Below are positions 1 to 8,854 of a stretch of DNA of 64,000 bases, one piece after another. Source of the DNA: Bradyrhizobium liaoningense (GTDB lineage Bacteria; Pseudomonadota; Alphaproteobacteria; Rhizobiales; Xanthobacteraceae). Numbering within the stretch: position 1 is the first letter of the stretch; each line of letters opens with the position of its first letter. Under the pieces are notes generated by a model. It searched no databases. It was not told the DNA's origin and saw only the letters and a program-made list of their open reading frames with translations. Location: NCBI RefSeq assembly GCF_018130955.1, contig NZ_JAFCJM010000004.1, positions 1 to 64,000 of the forward strand, given 5' to 3'. The position numbers and the translations under genes are program-made.

Positions 1-67
1 TACAGAAGCAAGTACCCGGCGAGAGGATGACGCAAAAAGGGATTGACTAACCAAGGCCCGTTACAGA

Positions 68-150
68 AGCCCGGATGAGCGAAGCGATATCCGGGACAGT
101 ATGCGCCGCATAGATAGCTTATCCCGGATGTCGCTTCGCTCATCCGGGCT
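68..150. repeat. Intergenic inverted repeat, REP-like
   Basis: Two 29-base arms (68-96 and 122-150) are near-perfect reverse complements of each other around a 25-base spacer, both built on CCCGGATGAGCGAAGCG. The element can fold into one long hairpin and sits just upstream of the first gene. Elements of this wording are common between genes in Bradyrhizobium. Nothing protein-coding is evident in the first 170 bases; a few codons ending in a stop at 28-30 might be the tail of an upstream gene, but this cannot be judged. Confidence 0.8.
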
Positions 151-174
151 ACGGGCGATGGAGGAGGGGCAGGC

Positions 175-552
175 ATGATCGACCACATCTCCGTCGGCGT
201 CAGCGATCTCGAACTCTCAGCACGCTTCTATGAGGCGACGCTCGCGCCACTTGGGCTGGCGCGCCTGGTGACGCGGCCGGCCACCGTCGGATTCGGCAAG
301 GCCTATCCGGAGTTCTGGATCAATCTGCGCCCGGGCATGCCGCGTGTGCCGCCAGAAAGTGGCACGCACATCTGCCTGCGCGCGAAGTCCACTACCGATG
401 TCGATGCGTTTCACGCTGCGGCACTTGCGACCGGTGGCGCATCCGACGGCGCGCCGGGCATCCGCCCACATGATCGCGTGCGCTACTATGCGGCCTTCAT
501 CGTCGATCCCGACGGCAACCGGATCGAGGCGGTGACGTTTCCGAGCGACTAA
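175..552 (+). CDS. VOC family (glyoxalase/bleomycin-resistance fold) protein
   Basis: A 125-residue single-domain vicinal-oxygen-chelate protein. It opens with the typical first strand MIDHISVGVSDLELSARFY and closes with the characteristic DPDGNRIEAV strand. His4 near the N-terminus and Glu near the C-terminus (in NRIEAV) match the usual metal ligands, so a metal-dependent isomerase, lyase or dioxygenase-like activity is possible, but the substrate cannot be read from sequence. The ATG is preceded by GGAGGAGGGGC, a strong ribosome-binding site. It is convergent with the LOG gene that ends 4 bases downstream, and forms no operon. Confidence 0.85.
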   Translation: MIDHISVGVSDLELSARFYEATLAPLGLARLVTRPATVGFGKAYPEFWINLRPGMPRVPPESGTHICLRAKSTTDVDAFHAAALATGGASDGAPGIRPHDRVRYYAAFIVDPDGNRIEAVTFPSD

Positions 553-555
553 TAT

Positions 556-1161
556 CTAGAGCTTGTGCGCGACTTCCGGCGCGAGCGCCTTCTCTCTCTC
601 GGCGACTTGTGCCGCAGCCGCCTTCAGCTTGGGCAGGATCTCCTCGACGCGATCGGCCTTGAGGATGTCGACCGTAAAGCCGGGGCGGATGAACTCAGTC
701 TGGCGCATGTGCGACAGCAGCGAGAACAGCGGCTCCCAGAAGTTGTCGATATTGGCGAGCAGCACCGGCTTGGCGTGGCGTCCGAGCTGCTTCCAGGTCA
801 ACTGCTCGACCAGCTCTTCCAGCGTGCCGACGCCGCCGGGCAGGGCGACGAACGCGTCCGAGCGCTCGAACATCAGCCGCTTGCGCTCGTGCATGTCGGG
901 CGTGACGATCATCTCCTGCACGCGGCTCAACGCGTGCTCGCGTTTGCGCAGGAAGTCGGGGATGATGCCGGTGACCAGGCCGCCATGGTCGAGCACGGCG
1001 TCGGCCACTGCGCCCATCAGGCCGACTGCACCACCGCCATAGACCAGGCGAACGCCGTTCTCGGCCAGCGCCTTGCCGAACGCCTTCGCGGCTTCGATGA
1101 AGAGGGGATTGGTTCCTGGGCCGGAGCCGCAATAGACGCAGACGGTTTTGAGAGTGCTCAT
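556..1161 (-). CDS. LOG family protein (cytokinin riboside 5'-monophosphate phosphoribohydrolase type)
   Basis: About 201 residues from the start MSTLKTVCVYCGSG. The family hallmark PGGVGTLEEL is present, as is the N-terminal YCGSG nucleotide-binding loop. Members hydrolyse nucleoside 5'-monophosphates to free base and ribose 5-phosphate; those once annotated as lysine decarboxylases are now mostly regarded as such phosphoribohydrolases. The frame stays open upstream (an in-frame ATG at 1170 and further to 1248), but conservation of the Rossmann start makes 1161 the most natural choice; no strong ribosome-binding site decides it. Divergent from the ABC exporter gene. Confidence 0.85.
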   Translation of the reverse strand: MSTLKTVCVYCGSGPGTNPLFIEAAKAFGKALAENGVRLVYGGGAVGLMGAVADAVLDHGGLVTGIIPDFLRKREHALSRVQEMIVTPDMHERKRLMFERSDAFVALPGGVGTLEELVEQLTWKQLGRHAKPVLLANIDNFWEPLFSLLSHMRQTEFIRPGFTVDILKADRVEEILPKLKAAAAQVAEREKALAPEVAHKL

Positions 1162-1363
1162 TGGAGCCATGATGCATTGCAGCGAAAGGGCGTCAAGTCT
1201 AATCGGTGATTCGCCGGTAACCGGGAATCTACCGGTAAATGACGACAAACAATGAGGGAATAGACATCTGGCGGGGTGCGCCGGGCGCGGGAAGCCTCTA
1301 TATGACGAACGAAATCAGTTAATCGCAACGCGCCCCGCATCCGGCGGGGTTTCAAGGCTTTGT

Positions 1364-3322
1364 ATGACCGACCCTCATTCGTCCGTGCCCGGCGTTGACG
1401 CGCCCGAGCCCGTCGGCACGTCGCTGGAGCAGGCGACGCTGTTCGGGACGCTCACGCATCTGTGGCCCTACATCTGGCCGAGCGACCGCGCTGACCTGAA
1501 GATGCGCGTGGTCTGGTCGATGGTGCTGCTGCTCGTCGCCAAGCTCGCGACGCTGTCGGTGCCGTTCACCTTCAAATGGGCGACAGATGCGCTGACAGGA
1601 GCCAACACCGCGCCGGTGGAAGCCGCGAACTGGCAAGTCTGGGTGCTCGCCGCACCGTTGCTGCTCACCTTGAGCTACGGCGCGACGCGCATCCTGATGG
1701 CGGTGCTGACGCAATGGCGCGACGGCATCTTTGCCCGTGTCGCCATGCATGCGGTGCGCAAGCTCGCCTACCGCACCTTCGTCCACATGCACGAATTGTC
1801 GCTGCGCTTCCACCTGGAGCGCAAGACCGGCGGGTTGACGCGCGTGCTCGAACGCGGACGCGAGGGCATCGAGGTCATCGTGCGCATGGTGATCCTGCAG
1901 TTGATCCCGACCATCGTCGAGGTCTCGCTGCTGATGGGCGTCTTGTTCTGGCAGTTCGACTGGCGCTACGTGCTGGCGACGCTGATCACCGTCGTGGTCT
2001 ACATGTATTACACCTACATCGCCACCGAGTGGCGGATCGGCATCCGTCGCAAGATGAACGATTCCGACACCGAGGCGAACACCAAGGCGATCGACTCGCT
2101 GCTCAACTACGAGACGGTGAAGTATTTCGGTGCCGAGACGCGCGAGGCCCAGCGCTACGACCGTTCGGTGGAGCGCTACGAAGAGGCGAGCGTGAAGACC
2201 TACACCTCGCTCGCCGTGCTCAACACCGGGCAAGCGGTGATCTTCACGATGGGGCTGACCGTGACCATGCTGATGTGCGCCATCGGCGTGCGCAACGGCC
2301 ACAACACGGTCGGCGATTTCGTGCTGATCAACGCCATGATGATCCAGCTCTACCAGCCGCTGAACTTCATGGGCATGGTCTATCGCGAGATCAAGCAGGC
2401 CATCATCGACATCGAGAAGATGTTCAACGTTCTCGGGCGCGATCCCGAGATCGAGGACAAGCCGGGTGCAAAGCCGCTCGTCGTGTCGGCAGGCGCCGTG
2501 CGCTTCGAGGACGTCCGCTTTGCCTATGAGACACAGCGCCCGATCCTCAAGGGAATCAGCTTTGAGGTCCCGGCCGGCAAGACGGTCGCGATCGTCGGTC
2601 CCTCCGGCGCCGGAAAGTCGACGATTTCGCGGTTGTTGTTCCGGCTCTACGACATCTCCGGCGGAAAAATCCTGATCGACGGCCAGGACATCCGCGACGT
2701 CACGCAGAATTCGCTCCGTGCCGCCATCGGCATGGTGCCGCAGGACACCGTGCTGTTCAACGACACCATCCGCTACAACATCCGCTACGGCCGCTGGGAT
2801 GCCGGCGATGCCGAAGTCGAGGAGGCGGCGCGGCTCGCCCAGATCGACCATTTCATCCGCATGGCGCCGAAGGGTTATGAGACGCAGGTCGGCGAGCGCG
2901 GCCTGAAACTGTCCGGCGGCGAGAAACAGCGCGTGGCGATCGCGCGCACCGTGCTGAAGGCGCCGCCGATCCTGGTGCTCGATGAGGCGACCTCAGCGCT
3001 CGACAGCCACACCGAGCACGAGATCCAGGGCGCGCTCGACCGCGTCTCGAAGAACCGCACCTCGCTCGTGATCGCGCACCGCCTCTCCACCATCGTCGGC
3101 GCGGATGAGATCATCGTGCTCGACCAGGGCCGCATCGCCGAGCGCGGCACGCACGCACACCTGCTGGCCGTGGGCGGCCTTTACGCCAGCATGTGGAACC
3201 GGCAGCGCGAAGCCGAAGCCGCGCGCGAGAAGCTCGCCAGGATGGACGACGCCAACGCGGCGCCGAACCGCGAGCCCCCGCCGGTCGATGACGCTCTCAC
3301 CGCCCCTGCGGCCGCGGAGTGA
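1364..3322 (+). CDS. ABC exporter, fused membrane and ATPase domains, Atm1/HMT1 type
   Basis: A 652-residue half-transporter. Residues about 25-340 form the six-helix transmembrane domain and 370-620 the ATPase. Walker A GPSGAGKST is near residue 412, the signature LSGGEKQR near 516 and Walker B ILVLDEATSALD near 537. The N-terminal LWPYIWPSDRADLKMRVV and the stretch SLLNYETVKYFGAE are typical of the mitochondrial Atm1/ABCB7 and bacterial heavy-metal-tolerance exporters, which move glutathione-linked sulfur species or metal-glutathione complexes out of the cytoplasm. The role in this organism is inferred from family only. Followed 87 bases later by psd, probably an independent unit. Confidence 0.9.
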   Translation: MTDPHSSVPGVDAPEPVGTSLEQATLFGTLTHLWPYIWPSDRADLKMRVVWSMVLLLVAKLATLSVPFTFKWATDALTGANTAPVEAANWQVWVLAAPLLLTLSYGATRILMAVLTQWRDGIFARVAMHAVRKLAYRTFVHMHELSLRFHLERKTGGLTRVLERGREGIEVIVRMVILQLIPTIVEVSLLMGVLFWQFDWRYVLATLITVVVYMYYTYIATEWRIGIRRKMNDSDTEANTKAIDSLLNYETVKYFGAETREAQRYDRSVERYEEASVKTYTSLAVLNTGQAVIFTMGLTVTMLMCAIGVRNGHNTVGDFVLINAMMIQLYQPLNFMGMVYREIKQAIIDIEKMFNVLGRDPEIEDKPGAKPLVVSAGAVRFEDVRFAYETQRPILKGISFEVPAGKTVAIVGPSGAGKSTISRLLFRLYDISGGKILIDGQDIRDVTQNSLRAAIGMVPQDTVLFNDTIRYNIRYGRWDAGDAEVEEAARLAQIDHFIRMAPKGYETQVGERGLKLSGGEKQRVAIARTVLKAPPILVLDEATSALDSHTEHEIQGALDRVSKNRTSLVIAHRLSTIVGADEIIVLDQGRIAERGTHAHLLAVGGLYASMWNRQREAEAAREKLARMDDANAAPNREPPPVDDALTAPAAAE

Positions 3323-3409
3323 CCTTGTCGGCGGCCCCCGGTCTGGCCTAAAGCTCTCCCTGGCGCGCGGGGCTGTCCACGCGCCATCAACCCTGGCGGC
3401 AAGATAGCA

Positions 3410-4108
3410 ATGTCCATTCTCGATTCGATCCAACGGCAGATCCCGCCGATCCACAAGGAAGGCTATCCCTTCATCGGCGGCTTTGCGCTGGCGAGCTTCG
3501 TTTTGTTCTGGCTTTGGTCGCCGCTCGGCTGGATCGGCACCATCCTCACCGTATGGTGTGCGCTGTTCTTCCGCGATCCCGCGCGCGTCACGCCGATCCG
3601 CGACGGACTGGTCGTCTCGCCGGCCGACGGCCGGGTGTCGATGATCACGATGGCGCTGCCGCCCGCGGAATTGGGGCTCGGCGACAAGCCGCTGCCGCGT
3701 ATCTCCGTCTTCATGAGCGTGTTCAACTGCCATGTGAACCGCAGCCCGGTGGCGGGCAGGGTGGATCGCATCGCCTACCGGCCCGGCCTGTTCATCAATG
3801 CGGAGCTCGACAAGGCGAGCGAGGACAATGAGCGCAATTCGCTGGTCATCTCGACCTCGAGCGGGCGCATCGGCGTGGTCCAGATCGCCGGCCTCGTCGC
3901 AAAACGCATCGTCTGCTTCGTCAAGGAAGGGCAGTCGCTCGGCGCCGGCGAGCGCTTTGGCCTGATCCGGTTCGGCTCGCGGCTCGACGTCTATTTGCCA
4001 GTTGGCTCCAGGGCGTTGGTCTCGGAGGGGCAGACCGCGATTGCCGGTGAAACCGTGCTCGCTGACCTTGCCACCGACGATCTGGCGCGGACTTATCGCA
4101 CCAATTAA
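3410..4108 (+). CDS. psd: Phosphatidylserine decarboxylase proenzyme
   Basis: A 232-residue short-form (bacterial type II-like) decarboxylase that converts phosphatidylserine to phosphatidylethanolamine at the inner membrane. A hydrophobic hairpin at about 25-55 is followed by the conserved [10 protein letters not shown] and [16 protein letters not shown] blocks. Self-cleavage to make the pyruvoyl cofactor is expected at the Gly-Ser of [11 protein letters not shown] near residue 189. It lies 90 bases upstream of pssA, whose product makes its substrate; such psd-pssA pairing is standard in Rhizobiales and supports both calls. Confidence 0.95.
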   Translation: MSILDSIQRQIPPIHKEGYPFIGGFALASFVLFWLWSPLGWIGTILTVWCALFFRDPARVTPIRDGLVVSPADGRVSMITMALPPAELGLGDKPLPRISVFMSVFNCHVNRSPVAGRVDRIAYRPGLFINAELDKASEDNERNSLVISTSSGRIGVVQIAGLVAKRIVCFVKEGQSLGAGERFGLIRFGSRLDVYLPVGSRALVSEGQTAIAGETVLADLATDDLARTYRTN

Positions 4109-4198
4109 CCATTTTGGCACCGCCAAAGGGATGGGTTCCGCCACATTGGCGGAGCCGCCCGCGGCTTGCTATATCTCGTGGGGAGTGAGGCCAAAGCC

Positions 4199-5077
4199 AT
4201 GACGCCCTACGATTTCAAGAATCCCGAGCGCCGCCGGCGCTTCCGCCCGATCCCGGTGCGGATGCTGGTGCCCAATGTCATCACGCTGCTGGCGATCTGC
4301 GCTGGCCTGACGGCTATTCGCCTGTCGATCGAGGGGCGGATGACGCTCGCCGTCTACGCGATCGTGTTCGCGGCGGCGCTCGACGGCATCGACGGCCGTA
4401 TCGCGCGTCTGATCAAGGGGCAGTCCAAATTCGGCGCCGAGCTCGACAGCCTCGCCGACTTCGTCAATTTCGGCGTGGCGCCCGGCCTGATGCTGTATTT
4501 CTGGCAGCTCCACGAGCTGCGCAATGCCGGCTGGATCGCGGCCATGGTGTTCGCAATCGCGATGTGCCTCAGGCTCGCGCGCTTCAACGCCAGCATCGAT
4601 GATCCCAACAAGCCGGCCTTTGCGGCCAACTACTTCACCGGCATGCCGGCGCCGGCCGGCGCGATCACCGTGATGTTGCCGATCTATGCGGCGTTCCTCG
4701 ATCTCGGGCGCTGGCCCGCGGCGGTGACGGCTGGCTATACCCTCCTGATTGCCTTCCTGATGGTGTCGCGCCTGCCGGTGTTCTCCGGCAAGAGCATGCG
4801 CATGCGGGTGCCGCCGGAGCTGGTGCTGCCAGTGTTCGTGGCGGTGATCTTCTTCATCGCGCTGCTGATCAGCTATCCCTGGCACATCCTCTCGGCCGGC
4901 ACGGTGCTCTATCTCCTGAGCCTGCCGCTAGGCTGGAGGTCGTATCAGAAGCAGGCGCGCGCGGCGGAGGCCGCAGTGCCGGTGTCGTCAGAGGCGGCAT
5001 TGCCCACAGCTTCTCCGGCTGTGGCGCCGAACCTGCCGGAGGCCCCGCGCGACGATCGGCCCGAACGGCTGCATTAG
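4199..5077 (+). CDS. pssA: CDP-diacylglycerol--serine O-phosphatidyltransferase
   Basis: A 292-residue integral membrane enzyme that joins serine to CDP-diacylglycerol, giving phosphatidylserine for Psd. The CDP-alcohol phosphatidyltransferase motif is plain: DGIDGRIARL followed by SKFGAELDSLADF, containing the metal-binding aspartates. About eight hydrophobic segments follow. The ATG at 4199 is chosen over one at 4166 because GGGGAGTGAGG lies just before it and MTPYDFKNPERRRRFRPIP is the usual family start. The C-terminal 40 residues are low-complexity and rich in Ala and Pro. The TAG stop merges into the repeat at 5077. Confidence 0.95.
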   Translation: MTPYDFKNPERRRRFRPIPVRMLVPNVITLLAICAGLTAIRLSIEGRMTLAVYAIVFAAALDGIDGRIARLIKGQSKFGAELDSLADFVNFGVAPGLMLYFWQLHELRNAGWIAAMVFAIAMCLRLARFNASIDDPNKPAFAANYFTGMPAPAGAITVMLPIYAAFLDLGRWPAAVTAGYTLLIAFLMVSRLPVFSGKSMRMRVPPELVLPVFVAVIFFIALLISYPWHILSAGTVLYLLSLPLGWRSYQKQARAAEAAVPVSSEAALPTASPAVAPNLPEAPRDDRPERLH

Positions 5078-5179
5078 AGCATGATCCGGAAAAGTGTGAA
5101 GCGGTTTTCCGGAAGGATCATGCTCAAACAAAAGACCTAAAGCGCGATGACGATTCATCCAAATCTCATCGCGCTTTAG
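5077..5179. repeat. Bradyrhizobium-type compound palindromic repeat, copy A (possible terminator)
   Basis: Two hairpins in tandem. The first has GAGCATGATCCGG paired with its reverse complement around 5077-5127; the second has TAAAGCGCGATGA paired with TCATCGCGCTTTA at about 5138-5178. A near-identical copy lies at 34648-34746, and partial copies at 31104 and 36551. The first base overlaps the pssA stop codon. A role as transcription terminator or mRNA 3'-end stabiliser is inferred from position and foldability. Confidence 0.8.
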
Positions 5180-5215
5180 TCGGCGCTCACCGATAGCTGC
5201 CATAAGGAAGTCATT

Positions 5216-5881
5216 GTGGGACGGAGCGATCGCTTCTTCCGGCGGGTCTGGCGGTTCAATGCGCTCGCAATTGCGACGGTCGCAGTCCTTCTTGTCCTGT
5301 CCGGCTTCCTTGCCGCTGCGACAATCGTTTACGATCACATGCGAGCTCGCGGGGTCACCAACGTCGCCAACGTTGGTGAGCGGGATGCCGTAACAAACAA
5401 GTTTCACCTGAGACCGCCGCGCGTGATTACGGGCACACCCTACGTCGAAGCTTCGTTGCACCGCAGCCAATCCTATGGTGATGGCTCCGATGTCAACGTG
5501 CTGTTCGTGAACATCTTGACGAACGAGAGCCGGTGGCTGTTCGAGGGCACGGGTCAGCAAATCCTCGGCAGCCATTGGATGTTCGACAGGGTGGCGGAGG
5601 CGCGAACGGCCGTGGGCGCGTTCTATATCGTTGGCGACAGGGATACGAACGTTGCTCTCGTGGCGGTCGCGGCCGACGGAACCAACTCCAGGAAGCTGAT
5701 CGAGGGGATTGAGAAGGTCTATTCCGTCAAGCAGGTCGTGGACGACAAGGCCCTGGTGCTTTACCTCAAGGACGAGCAGGCTATGTCCGCACTGTTCAGC
5801 CTTCCGTCCATGGCGCTATTGATGCAGGCGAAGTTGCCGGACTGGGGGCGAGCGACCAGCTGGCCGGCGCGGACGGACTGA
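5216..5881 (+). CDS. Hypothetical single-pass membrane-anchored protein
   Basis: A 221-residue protein of unknown function. A basic N-terminus (RSDRFFRRVWRFNA) leads into one transmembrane helix at about 18-40, and the rest would face the periplasm. Phrases such as RSQSYGDGSDVNVLFVNILTNE and ESRWLFEGTGQQI suggest a beta-rich domain like other proteobacterial proteins of unknown function. It starts at GTG, preceded by AAGGAAG. It stands alone between a repeat element and the RraA-like gene. No function is proposed. Confidence 0.75.
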   Translation: MGRSDRFFRRVWRFNALAIATVAVLLVLSGFLAAATIVYDHMRARGVTNVANVGERDAVTNKFHLRPPRVITGTPYVEASLHRSQSYGDGSDVNVLFVNILTNESRWLFEGTGQQILGSHWMFDRVAEARTAVGAFYIVGDRDTNVALVAVAADGTNSRKLIEGIEKVYSVKQVVDDKALVLYLKDEQAMSALFSLPSMALLMQAKLPDWGRATSWPARTD

Positions 5882-6042
5882 TCCGCCACTTTGCGCTAAC
5901 GCGCTCCTTAGGGCTGTTATGAGTAGCTCTCGCGGATATCTGCCATGAAGACGCGCGCGTTGGGCTAACGCCCGATCTCGGCTATATCGCCTTTGATCTG
6001 CGGCGCTTACGAACAGCCGCGGCCAACAGGGGAGAGAACGCC

Positions 6043-6762
6043 GTGACTGATACCGCAACCGGGCCGCTGCCAGCTTCCGTCCTCGAAGCTCTGGGCCGCT
6101 ATGATACGCCGACGATCTGCAACGCCATGGAGATCGTCGCGCCGGAGCGCCGTCTGATCGGCTACACCACCAAGCCCCTCGTCTGCCCGTTCCCGAACCT
6201 GCCGCCGATCGTCGGCTATGCGCGCACGGTTGCGATCCGTTCGGTGCTGAAGTCGTCGCTGCCTGCGGAAGAGCAGTCGAAGCGCCGCATCGAATACTAC
6301 GAATATGTCGGCACCGGCCATGGTCCGCGCATCTCCGTCATCCAGGACATCGACGGCCATGATGTCGGCTACGGCGCGTTCTGGGGGGAGGTGCAGAGCA
6401 ATGTGCACAAGGCGCTCGGCTGCCTCGGCGTCATCACCGACGGCTCGATCCGCGACATCCCGCAATGGGCCCCGGGCTTCCAGGCGCTCGCCGGCTCGAT
6501 CGGCCCGTCGCATGCCTGGGTGCATGCGGAGAGCTTTGGCGGCGAGGTCCGCGTCGCCGGCATGACCGTGAAGTCCGACGATTTGATCCATGCCGACCAG
6601 CACGGTGCGATCGTCATCCCGCTCGACGTCGTCGCCAAGCTGCCCGAGGCCGCAGAACTCTGCGGCCGACGCGAGACGCCGATCCTGGAGATCGCGCGCA
6701 GCCCGGACTTTTCGCTGGAGAAGCTGAAAGCCGCGCTGAAGCGTTCGGCTGAGATTCACTAG
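6043..6762 (+). CDS. RraA-like family protein (HMG/4-hydroxy-4-methyl-2-oxoglutarate aldolase-like)
   Basis: A 239-residue member of the RraA/demethylmenaquinone-methyltransferase-like family. The conserved GCLGVITDGSIRD core carries the aspartate and arginine used for metal and oxyanion binding in the aldolases. Members act either as class II pyruvate aldolases, as oxaloacetate decarboxylases, or as regulators of RNase E; sequence alone does not choose. The start is GTG, with GGGGAGAG ten bases upstream. It is followed by a strong hairpin and is probably monocistronic. Confidence 0.85.
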   Translation: MTDTATGPLPASVLEALGRYDTPTICNAMEIVAPERRLIGYTTKPLVCPFPNLPPIVGYARTVAIRSVLKSSLPAEEQSKRRIEYYEYVGTGHGPRISVIQDIDGHDVGYGAFWGEVQSNVHKALGCLGVITDGSIRDIPQWAPGFQALAGSIGPSHAWVHAESFGGEVRVAGMTVKSDDLIHADQHGAIVIPLDVVAKLPEAAELCGRRETPILEIARSPDFSLEKLKAALKRSAEIH

Positions 6763-6775
6763 CGCACACAGCCTG

Positions 6776-6829
6776 ACGGCGGTACGTCACCCGGGAGCAA
6801 GGCCTGCTCCCATCGGTGCGTGCCGCCGT
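6776..6829 (+). terminator. Nested hairpin after the RraA-like gene
   Basis: The outer arms ACGGCGGTACG and CGTGCCGCCGT pair with one mismatch, and inside them GGGAGCA pairs perfectly with TGCTCCC around a five-base loop. The element begins 14 bases after the stop codon. There is no clear run of T after it, so it may stabilise the 3' end rather than terminate by the classical mechanism. The remaining 230 bases before motA hold no other recognisable feature. Confidence 0.5.
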
Positions 6830-7057
6830 ATGCGCGCCCGCCAGAGCGTAATGGTTAGCAGAGTGTTGAGATCGCTGTCGTGCCGCGGGAATTCGCCTGC
6901 GCGGCGAGCGCCGCGATGTGTCCGGATCGGGGCAGGCCACGTTTAACCTTTACGCGTCTTTAATGGCAGCCATTTAGGGTTCCTCCGGGGCGGTGCGCCG
7001 TTGGGCTGCACCACCATCCAGGACGGATGGTCGTTCGGGTAAGCGTTGGAGTTTCCC

Positions 7058-7831
7058 ATGGATATCATGACGAGTGTTGGCCTGATCGCGGGCATCATCG
7101 TCATCACCGCGATGATCTTCATGGGCGGCGACCTCCACATGTTCATCTCCGAACATGCCATGATCATCATCTTCGGCGGATCGATCTCCGCCACCATGAT
7201 CCGCTTTCCGCTCTCCTCGCTGCTGCACGGCCTGCCGCTGGGAGCAAAATTCGCTTTCACCATGAGCCGCCTGTCGGCCCACGAGCTCGTCGACGAGCTC
7301 GCCCGCATCGCCGAGATCGCGCGCAAGCAGGGCCCGGTCGGACTGGAAAAGGTCGAGACCGACGAGCCGTTCCTCGCCAAGGGCATCCGGTATGTCGCCG
7401 ACGGCTACGACCTCGACTTCATCCGCGACAACCTCGAGCGCGACCGCGACAACTTCCTCATGCATCTGGACGAAGGCAGCAAGATCTACCGCGCCATCGG
7501 CGACTGCGCCCCGGCCTTCGGCATGATCGGCACGCTGATCGGCATGGTGCAGATGTTCGCCAACATGACCGATCCCTCCAAGCTCGGCCCGTTCATGGCG
7601 ACCGCGCTGCTAGCGACTCTCTATGGCGCGCTGGTCGCGAACCTGTTCTGTCTGCCGATCGCCGACAAGCTGCACGGCAAGCTGCTCGACGAGGAGACCA
7701 ACCGCACGCTCATCATCGACGGCATTTTGATGATCCGCGACTCCAAGAGCCCGACCCTGGTGCGCGAAATGCTGCTTGCTTACCTGCCCGAGAAGCATCG
7801 CCACGGCGAGGGTGAACCGGTCCCGGCCTGA
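7058..7831 (+). CDS. motA: MotA/TolQ/ExbB-type stator protein, MotA family
   Basis: A 257-residue inner-membrane protein with four predicted helices: two close together at the N-terminus (residues about 5-45) and two in the second half (about 155-210). The third carries the conserved APAFGMIGTLIGMVQMF block of MotA proteins. The cytoplasmic loop between helices 2 and 3 holds the charged residues that touch the flagellar rotor in true MotA. ATG 7058 is favoured over TTG 7046 by GGAG eight bases upstream. It is paired with motB 23 bases later. No other flagellar gene lies in the window, so this may be a second or accessory stator set. Confidence 0.85.
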   Translation: MDIMTSVGLIAGIIVITAMIFMGGDLHMFISEHAMIIIFGGSISATMIRFPLSSLLHGLPLGAKFAFTMSRLSAHELVDELARIAEIARKQGPVGLEKVETDEPFLAKGIRYVADGYDLDFIRDNLERDRDNFLMHLDEGSKIYRAIGDCAPAFGMIGTLIGMVQMFANMTDPSKLGPFMATALLATLYGALVANLFCLPIADKLHGKLLDEETNRTLIIDGILMIRDSKSPTLVREMLLAYLPEKHRHGEGEPVPA

Positions 7832-7854
7832 CGCCGCACACCGGGATTTGAATC

Positions 7855-8685
7855 ATGGCCAAGAAGAAACGCGGCGATGCGCACGGAGGCGGTCACGGCT
7901 GGTTCGTGACCTTCGCCGACCTGATGGGCCTGATGATGAGCTTCTTCGTGATGCTCGTCGCGTTCTCGACGCAGGACGCCAACAAGCTCAAGATCGTGGC
8001 GGGTTCGATGCGCGACGCCTTCGGCGTGCAGAGCGAGGCGCGGTACGCCGGCATCATCGAGTCCGACGGCCTGCCGACGCGCCCAAAACTGAAGAACCTC
8101 GATCACATCCAGCCCGAAGACGCCTCCAACACGCCGACGCCGGATCAGCAGGACCGCGACCGCAAATCGGGCGCGAAGATCAAGGTCGACCGCGAATTCG
8201 CGCTTGCCGCCGCCTCGCTGCGCCAGGCCTTGCAGGACATGCCGGAGCTCACCGAGATGTCCAAGCACATCATGTTCGAGGAGACCAAGCAGGGGCTCAA
8301 TCTCGAGATCGTGGACCAGGACGGCCGTTCGATGTTTCCCGACGGCTCCAAGGTGCCTTACGACCGCACGCGGCGCCTGATCGAGAAGCTCGCCGTGCCG
8401 CTCAAGGCGACACCCTTGCGCGTGTCGATCGCCGGTCACACCGCGGCCGGCTACGTGCCGAACCGCAGCGACTACGGCGCCTTCGACCTGTCGTCCGATC
8501 GCGCCAACGCCGTGCGCCAGATCCTCGAGCGGGAAGGGCTGCCGCCCTCGCACGTCTTCTCGGTCTTGGGCAAGGCGGACACCCAGCCGCTGTTTCCCGA
8601 CGATCCGTCGCTGGCCGCCAACCGGCGCGTGACCATCACGCTGATGCGTGAGGACCCGCCGCTGCCACCCAATCTGAAGCCATAA
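7855..8685 (+). CDS. motB: MotB-type stator protein with OmpA-like peptidoglycan-binding domain
   Basis: A 276-residue partner of MotA. A short basic N-terminus is followed by one helix, WFVTFADLMGLMMSFFVMLV, in which Asp22 is the expected ion-carrying residue. The C-terminal domain (about 145-270) is OmpA/MotB-like, with DLSSDRANAVRQIL and ANRRVTITL, and should anchor the complex to peptidoglycan. Between them lies a hydrophilic linker and a plug-like segment. Translation probably follows motA in one transcript. Whether the coupling ion is H+ or Na+ cannot be told. Confidence 0.85.
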   Translation: MAKKKRGDAHGGGHGWFVTFADLMGLMMSFFVMLVAFSTQDANKLKIVAGSMRDAFGVQSEARYAGIIESDGLPTRPKLKNLDHIQPEDASNTPTPDQQDRDRKSGAKIKVDREFALAAASLRQALQDMPELTEMSKHIMFEETKQGLNLEIVDQDGRSMFPDGSKVPYDRTRRLIEKLAVPLKATPLRVSIAGHTAAGYVPNRSDYGAFDLSSDRANAVRQILEREGLPPSHVFSVLGKADTQPLFPDDPSLAANRRVTITLMREDPPLPPNLKP

Positions 8686-8854
8686 GGCCTGCCGTACCAT
8701 TTTACCTGAGGACATTTCGTCGCCGGGGGCTGAACGTGGCCTCTGCGTTACAGCGCGCCCGCGCGCGCCTGCTATGGTGGTGCCTTGACCTGACGCCGAG
8801 AACCGTCCAAACGCGCGCGGATCAAAATCAGGGAAGCAGCGTTTTCCACCGACG

